Positions 59,757 to 64,000 of a stretch of 64,000 bases of DNA are shown here, in pieces. The translations under genes and the position numbers were made by a program. The notes beneath the pieces are model-generated. The model saw only the letters and a list, made by a program, of their open reading frames with translations, ran no database searches and was not told the origin of the DNA. The stretch is from DASZTV01 sp035547515 (GTDB lineage: Bacteria > Actinomycetota > Actinomycetes > JAFAQI01): assembly GCA_035547515.1 (NCBI GenBank), contig DASZUS010000025.1, positions 48,279-112,278 on the forward strand. Reading direction: 5' to 3'. How positions within the stretch are numbered: the stretch's first letter is position 1; each line of letters starts with the position of its first letter.

Positions 59757-61073
59757 CTACTCCGCCTGAGCTGCGGCCGCGGTGAGGAGCTCCTCCCACA
59801 GTGAGAGCTTCACGCGAGCATTGCCGCGCACGCCTCCGCGGGCGACTTCGGCGGCGTCGATGGCGTTCCAGCCCGCGAGCACCACGGGGGTCTTGCCGCG
59901 CTCGGCGATGCGGGCCATCGCCGAGCCTTCGGTGACCTCGCGTGCGATCAGCCGGTCGTGGTCGGCAAGCAGTGAGGCGACGGCGCCCTTCGCGTCGCTG
60001 CGATTGGTGCCGATGACTCCCGTCGCCCCGCGCCCGATCCACCCGCAGGCGTACTCCCCCACTTCGACGGTCCCGCCGACCACCCGGTGCGCCTCGTTGG
60101 GAATCACGTTGTTGCTCTCGTCGAAGGGCACGCCCGGCATCGGCGTACCGAGGTAGCCGACGGAGCGAAACACCAGCTGCGCGGGGATGTCGTACGTCGA
60201 GCCGTCCGGCCGCTCGCATCGCAACGCCTCGACCCGGTCGGTGCCGACGATCTCAGCGGGGCGGGAGTGGAAGTGCAGGTGCAGCCGCCGCTTCGCACCG
60301 GTCTGCGGGCGATGTGCCCACTCCTTGAACACCTCGAGGTTGCGCTTGACGTCCTTGTCGTCGGAGTCGACATCGTCGACCTCGGCAGGGTCGACCACGA
60401 CGTCGACGCCCGCCAGCTCCCCCATCTCCCGAAGTTCCTTGATGGTGAACTTCGCGTGCTCCGGCCCGCGCCTCCCGACGATGTGCACGTCGGTGAGCGT
60501 CGAGGCGCGAAGCACCTCGAGCACGTCGTCGGGTACGTCGGTGGCGGCCATCTCCTCGGGGTCGCGGACGATCACCCGCGCCACGTCGATCGCCACGTTG
60601 CCGAGGCCGATGACCACCGCGCTGGTCGCATCCAGCGAGTACGACGTGAAGAAGTCCGGGTGGCCGCTGTACCAGTTCACGAATGCCGTCGCCGCGATGC
60701 TTCCGGGCAGATCCTCGCCGGGGATTCCGAGCTTGCGGTCGACGGCAGCACCGTACGCATAGACGACTGCGTGGTAGTCGGCGAGCAGCTCCGGCACCGT
60801 CACATCGGTGCCGACCTCGACGTTGCCGAAGAAGCGGACGCAGTCGTGCTCGAGGATGCGCTGCAGCGTCGAGGCGAGGTTCTTCATCTTGATGTGGTCA
60901 GGCGCGACGCCGTAGCGAAGCAGACCGAACGGCGCGGGCAGCCGATCGATGATGTCGACCCGTACCGGGTAGTCGGTCTGAGAACACAGCGCGTCGGCCA
61001 CGTAGATGCCGGCCGGGCCCGCGCCGATCACAGCTACCCGCAGATCCGTCTCATCGCTCTTCACGGCATCCAT
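59757..61073 (-). CDS. fprA: Ferredoxin-NADP+ reductase, FprA/adrenodoxin reductase type
   Basis: This is a 438-residue flavoprotein that passes electrons between NADPH and ferredoxin. The FAD-binding start is VAVIGAGPAGIYVADALCSQ, the next motif is PAPFGLLRYGVAPDH, and the NADP-binding motif is VVIGLGNVAIDVARVI. CGWIGRGATGVIGTNRSDA near the C-terminus is characteristic of FprA. The ATG at 61073 is chosen since the FAD motif begins about ten residues later. It is divergent from DUF445 with only 22 bases between starts. It may serve the P450 at 36757, among others (inference). Confidence 0.92.
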   Translation of the reverse strand: MDAVKSDETDLRVAVIGAGPAGIYVADALCSQTDYPVRVDIIDRLPAPFGLLRYGVAPDHIKMKNLASTLQRILEHDCVRFFGNVEVGTDVTVPELLADYHAVVYAYGAAVDRKLGIPGEDLPGSIAATAFVNWYSGHPDFFTSYSLDATSAVVIGLGNVAIDVARVIVRDPEEMAATDVPDDVLEVLRASTLTDVHIVGRRGPEHAKFTIKELREMGELAGVDVVVDPAEVDDVDSDDKDVKRNLEVFKEWAHRPQTGAKRRLHLHFHSRPAEIVGTDRVEALRCERPDGSTYDIPAQLVFRSVGYLGTPMPGVPFDESNNVIPNEAHRVVGGTVEVGEYACGWIGRGATGVIGTNRSDAKGAVASLLADHDRLIAREVTEGSAMARIAERGKTPVVLAGWNAIDAAEVARGGVRGNARVKLSLWEELLTAAAAQAE

Positions 61074-61095
61074 TCTGCTAAAACCAGGCCCTACG

Positions 61096-62364
61096 ATGCC
61101 CGGCCACCTGCTGAAGCTCCTCACGATCCCGCTGTTCACAGGCGTGATCGGATATGTCACCAACTGGAGCGGCGTGGTCATGCTGTTCTACCCGGTGCAC
61201 TTCCGGGGCATCCGGTTTCGTCCCCTCGCACCCCTCGTGGGGGTCCTGCCGCGCAAGATCCAGCAGGTTCCGGGGATCATGCAAGCAGGCCTCGGCTGGC
61301 AGGGCATCATCCCATCGCGGGCAGCGAAGATGGGCTCGATCGCGGTCGACAAAGGCATCTCGAAGCTGGGCAGCCCGCGCGAGTTCTACGAGCAGCTGGA
61401 ACCGGACAAGATCGCCGAGCAGATCCTGGTCAACGCCCGCCAGGACGTGCACGACCTGGTCGACCGAATCCTCGAACGCGAGCACGTGCAGCTGTGGCGA
61501 GACCTGCCACCGCGGGCCCGCCTCGCGGTTCACGCGCGCGTCGACCAGCAGCTCCCGCAGGTGGTGCGTCAGGTCACCCAGGAGATCGGCGAGCACATCG
61601 ACCAGCTGCTCGACATCAAGCTGATGGTGATCCGGCGGATCTCTGCACAGCCCGAGCTGGCAAACCGGATCTTCCTCGACGTCGGGCGCAAGGAGCTGAA
61701 GTTCATCCAGAACTTCGGCTTCGTGCTGGGGCTGATCCTCGGCGTACCGCTGGCTTTCATCACCAACGCGTTCCCCTACTGGTGGCTGCTGCCGATCGGC
61801 GGGGTGATCATCGGCTACGTCACCAACCTGGTCGCGATCAAGATGATCTTCGAGCCGGCCAGCCCGCGCCGGATCGCGGGGATGACCTTCCATGGGCTGT
61901 TCATGCGCCGCCAGCCCGAGGTCGCCGACGTCTACGCGGGAATCATCGCGAACGACATCGTGACGATCGCGAACATCGGCGACGACCTCATGAACGGCCC
62001 CCGGTCGGACCGCACGCGCGCGCTCATCGAGAACGCGCTGCGCCCGGCGGTCGACGACGCACTCGGCCGGGCGTCTGGCTTGGTACGGGTGGCGCTGGGC
62101 ACGAGGACGTACGACGCGATCCGGGAGTCACTCGCCACCGAGGCGGTCGCCTACACGATGACGCCGTTCACCGACCCGGAGTTCGGCGCGCGCCAGAACC
62201 AGGCGATCTTCAACCTGCTCGCCGCTCGTATGCGCACAATGGCTCCGCACGACTTCGCGGAGATGCTGCGCACGGCGATCAGGGAGGACGAGTGGTTGCT
62301 CTATCTGCACGGCGCCGTCCTGGGCTTCGGCGCCGGCCTGATCCACCTGGCGATCTTCGGCTAG
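61096..62364 (+). CDS. DUF445 family membrane protein
   Basis: This is a 422-residue protein. It has an N-terminal membrane helix with the DUF445 mark IGYVTNWSGVVMLFYPVHF, a long charged helical region (about 90-205), two central helices with GGVIIGYVTNLVAIKMIFEP, which repeats the N-terminal motif, another amphipathic region, and a final helix (GAVLGFGAGLIHLAIF). The family (YheB-like) is of unknown function. ATG 61096 is the natural start. It is followed four bases later by the Abi-alpha-like gene. Confidence 0.88.
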   Translation: MPGHLLKLLTIPLFTGVIGYVTNWSGVVMLFYPVHFRGIRFRPLAPLVGVLPRKIQQVPGIMQAGLGWQGIIPSRAAKMGSIAVDKGISKLGSPREFYEQLEPDKIAEQILVNARQDVHDLVDRILEREHVQLWRDLPPRARLAVHARVDQQLPQVVRQVTQEIGEHIDQLLDIKLMVIRRISAQPELANRIFLDVGRKELKFIQNFGFVLGLILGVPLAFITNAFPYWWLLPIGGVIIGYVTNLVAIKMIFEPASPRRIAGMTFHGLFMRRQPEVADVYAGIIANDIVTIANIGDDLMNGPRSDRTRALIENALRPAVDDALGRASGLVRVALGTRTYDAIRESLATEAVAYTMTPFTDPEFGARQNQAIFNLLAARMRTMAPHDFAEMLRTAIREDEWLLYLHGAVLGFGAGLIHLAIFG

Positions 62365-62368
62365 CCGC

Positions 62369-63172
62369 GTGACGGAGCGGCCGCTCGTTCCCGAGGTGGT
62401 CGAGCCGTCCGACGTCTCCGCGGTGCTGCGCGCGGCACCGTCAATCGCGCGCCTCGCCGTCGCGGCATGGTGGCGGACCGCCGAGTGGACGATCGCCGCG
62501 TCGATCAACACCGGCAACCGGGTCTTTCATGCAGCGATCACCGGGCAGTCGCCGTCGGCCGTGCTTGCAACGCTCGGTACCGAGCTGCGCACCAGCGTTC
62601 GCCAGGTGCTTGGAATCAGCGACTCGCCGTCCTATCCCGGCGTCGGGGTGATCAACCGCGTGCTGCCCGTCGAGCCGGCCGCGCCCACCGTCATCGAGCG
62701 ACCGCTGCGGGAGCTCGGCGCGGAGCTGCTGCGGCGATCGAGCGACCTGTCGATCGACGACGACCTGCACCCGGCGTACACGCGGATCCTCACCGAGCTC
62801 GCCCCCGATGAGGGCCGCATCCTGCGGCTGCTCGCCAGGGAGGGCGCCCAGCCCTCGGTGGACGTGCGGACCAGCCGCCCGCTCAACGTCGCCTCGCAGC
62901 TGGTCGCGCCGGGTCTGACGATGATCGGCGCACAGGCGGGGGTACGCCATGCCGAGCGGGTGCCGGCGTACCTCAACAACCTGTTCCGCCTCGGGCTGAT
63001 CTGGTTCTCCCGGGAGCCGGTGAGCGATCGCCTCCGCTACCAGGTGCTGGAGGCCCAGCCCGACGTCGCCCTCGCCCTCAAGCAGGCCGGACGCGGCAGG
63101 ACGATCCGACGCAGCATCGAGCTGACGCCGTTCGGGGTCGACTTCTGCCACACCTGCCTGCCGCTCGACTAG
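62369..63172 (+). CDS. Abi-alpha (DUF4393)-like protein
   Basis: This is a 267-residue soluble protein resembling the Abi-alpha/DUF4393 family: a mixed region with RRSSDLSIDDDLHPAYTRIL, ELAPDEGRILRLLAREGAQP, VPAYLNNLFRLGLIWFSREP, and a C-terminal LTPFGVDFCHTCLP that is the most typical part. Members have been linked with phage abortive infection, mostly by name; evidence here is only similarity. It is coupled to DUF445 (GTG 62369), which suggests a joint membrane-related task. Confidence 0.72.
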   Translation: MTERPLVPEVVEPSDVSAVLRAAPSIARLAVAAWWRTAEWTIAASINTGNRVFHAAITGQSPSAVLATLGTELRTSVRQVLGISDSPSYPGVGVINRVLPVEPAAPTVIERPLRELGAELLRRSSDLSIDDDLHPAYTRILTELAPDEGRILRLLAREGAQPSVDVRTSRPLNVASQLVAPGLTMIGAQAGVRHAERVPAYLNNLFRLGLIWFSREPVSDRLRYQVLEAQPDVALALKQAGRGRTIRRSIELTPFGVDFCHTCLPLD

Positions 63173-63241
63173 GGCTACGCCTCGACTGGGCGGAGCGCGC
63201 CGCCGTGGACGGGCCGTGAATCGACGTGCCACGCTTCCGGG

Positions 63242-63778
63242 GTGCTTGTTGCGCTCGCGCTGACCCTGGCAGCAGTGTTCGGCGGCGCCGACCAGTACCT
63301 CGGCAGCCTGTCGGCGCATCCCTGGGCCGCCGACGTCAGCCTGCTCTCCGCGCCGTGGCTGGCGATCGCGTTCCTGGCCGGTTGCACTCAACGCTCGCCT
63401 CGGCGCGCCGCCGCGCTCGGTTTCGCGTGCACGGCGGCCGCGCTCCTCGGCTACGCGGCGATGACGCTGAGCCCGGCAGAGAACGCGCACCTCACGGCCA
63501 CAACTCTCGCTGGGTTTCTCCGCAGCGAGCGCCTCGTTTTGGCCGGCGGAATCGTCACCGGCCCGTTGTTCGGGTGGTTCGGCCAGCAGTGGCGAGTACG
63601 CCGCGCGGTACTCGGCGCAGCCATCACCGCCCTGGCGATCTGCCTGGAACCCGCAGTCCGGATCCCGGCACGGCGCGAGATCCGATCGCTGACAGTCGCG
63701 CTCGTCGAAGCGGCGGTCGGTGTGGCCGCGCTCGCGTACATCACCGCGGCCTCGCGCCGCCGTGGGACGGCGCGCTAG
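63242..63778 (+). CDS. Membrane protein of unknown function
   Basis: This is a 178-residue protein with about five to six predicted helices (VALALTLAAVFGGADQY, APWLAIAFLAGC, AAALGFACTAAALLGYAAM, LVLAGGIVTGPLFGWFG, AVLGAAITALAICLEP and a final helix), resembling the DUF6518-type membrane proteins by layout. The GTG at 63242 is used, 69 bases after the Abi-alpha-like gene. I cannot assign a function. Confidence 0.65.
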   Translation: MLVALALTLAAVFGGADQYLGSLSAHPWAADVSLLSAPWLAIAFLAGCTQRSPRRAAALGFACTAAALLGYAAMTLSPAENAHLTATTLAGFLRSERLVLAGGIVTGPLFGWFGQQWRVRRAVLGAAITALAICLEPAVRIPARREIRSLTVALVEAAVGVAALAYITAASRRRGTAR

Positions 63779-63790
63779 CGACCGCAGCAG

Positions 63791-64000
63791 CTACGCCTCG
63801 CTCGTGACGAGGGTCTCCAGCGCCTCGATTGCCGCTCTCGTCTCCGCCTCGGTCGGCGGCGCTTCGCCGTACAGCTCCTGCTCGAGGGCAAGCACCGCGA
63901 CCTTCATCTGGGTGGTCGGGCCTCCTACCCGCCCGAGGTACTGCCTGGCGGTCTCCGCGGCGGCCCGCGGCGGTGGGCCGTGCCGGTCCTCGGTGACCCT
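63791..64000 (-). CDS. C-terminal end of a DUF4129-like protein, cut by window edge
   Basis: The last 70 codons of a leftward gene are present, ending at TAG (complement of 63791-63793). The peptide has AETARQYLGRVGG, ALEQELYGEAPPTEAETRA and a final IEALETLV, the arrangement of the DUF4129 C-terminal domain (T-x-R-Q/E-Y-L followed by an RYG/LYG element), often found in or near transglutaminase-like membrane proteins. The start and any membrane part lie beyond base 64000. Confidence 0.6.
   Translation of the reverse strand, partial: RVTEDRHGPPPRAAAETARQYLGRVGGPTTQMKVAVLALEQELYGEAPPTEAETRAAIEALETLVTSEA

Noticed and set aside
1..64000. Mobile elements, CRISPR arrays, tRNA or rRNA genes
   Set aside because: I saw no transposase, integrase, phage protein, repeat-spacer array or recognisable structural RNA. 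Composition looks even, with no clear sign of a recently acquired island.

Overview
The window comes from a high-GC actinobacterial chromosome. GTG and TTG starts are frequent, genes are tightly packed with 4-bp start/stop overlaps, at least one gene looks leaderless, and families such as a Pat/HisC2-type aminotransferase, FprA-like ferredoxin reductase, Clp-N/HTH proteins, YcnI and CopC-CopD point to the class Actinomycetes. The assignment below class (perhaps near Frankiales or Sporichthyales) is only an impression. I found no rRNA, tRNA, CRISPR array, insertion sequence or phage gene. No gene-free stretch exceeds about 245 bases; the longest (10955-11197) is a divergent promoter region.

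Layout. At 1-3.1 kb lie a truncated response regulator and a secreted GH92 alpha-mannosidase. At 3.2-6.9 kb is a complete sulfate/thiosulfate importer operon (sbp-cysT-cysW-cysA). At 6.9-13.8 kb are a CPBP membrane protein, an aromatic aminotransferase, a DinB protein, two related coiled-coil proteins, and two homologous membrane-anchored proteins flanking a DUF1330 protein. At 13.8-27.3 kb is a striking sulfatase/ABC cluster: an arylsulfatase divergent from a probable operon encoding a membrane-anchored substrate-binding protein, a single-chain ABC transporter with both permeases and both ATPases, an anchored exported protein, an MBL hydrolase, an SRPBCC protein, a sulfatase fused to a DJ-1/PfpI domain, and an unknown protein.

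At 27.4-38.1 kb is a catabolic and regulatory mixture: a haloalkane dehalogenase with its TetR regulator, an HTH/Clp-N protein behind a palindrome-covered leaderless promoter, a carotenoid-cleavage-type oxygenase divergent from a TetR gene with twin operators, DUF2156, glycosyltransferase, sulfotransferase, thioesterase and P450 genes. At 38.2-46.0 kb is a second branched-chain-amino-acid-type ABC cluster (LivF, LivG, fused LivHM, a zinc-ribbon-like membrane protein, an anchored exported protein, and a divergent lipoprotein binding protein). At 46-52.4 kb are two TetR regulators, an enoyl-CoA hydratase, a DMT transporter, an IPNS-like oxygenase and a secreted esterase.

At 52.5-59.7 kb is a copper and cytochrome oxidase assembly region: SCO1, a PCuAC-CtaG fusion, an MFS transporter, a beta-propeller lipoprotein, YcnI and CopC-CopD. 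The end holds a ferredoxin-NADP reductase, DUF445 and Abi-alpha-like proteins, a membrane protein and a truncated DUF4129-like protein.

How it may work together (inference): sulfur handling recurs, with sulfate import, two sulfatases beside a dedicated transporter, and one sulfotransferase. The 13.8-27.3 kb cluster looks like a system for importing and desulfating an organic sulfate ester whose identity the sequence does not reveal.
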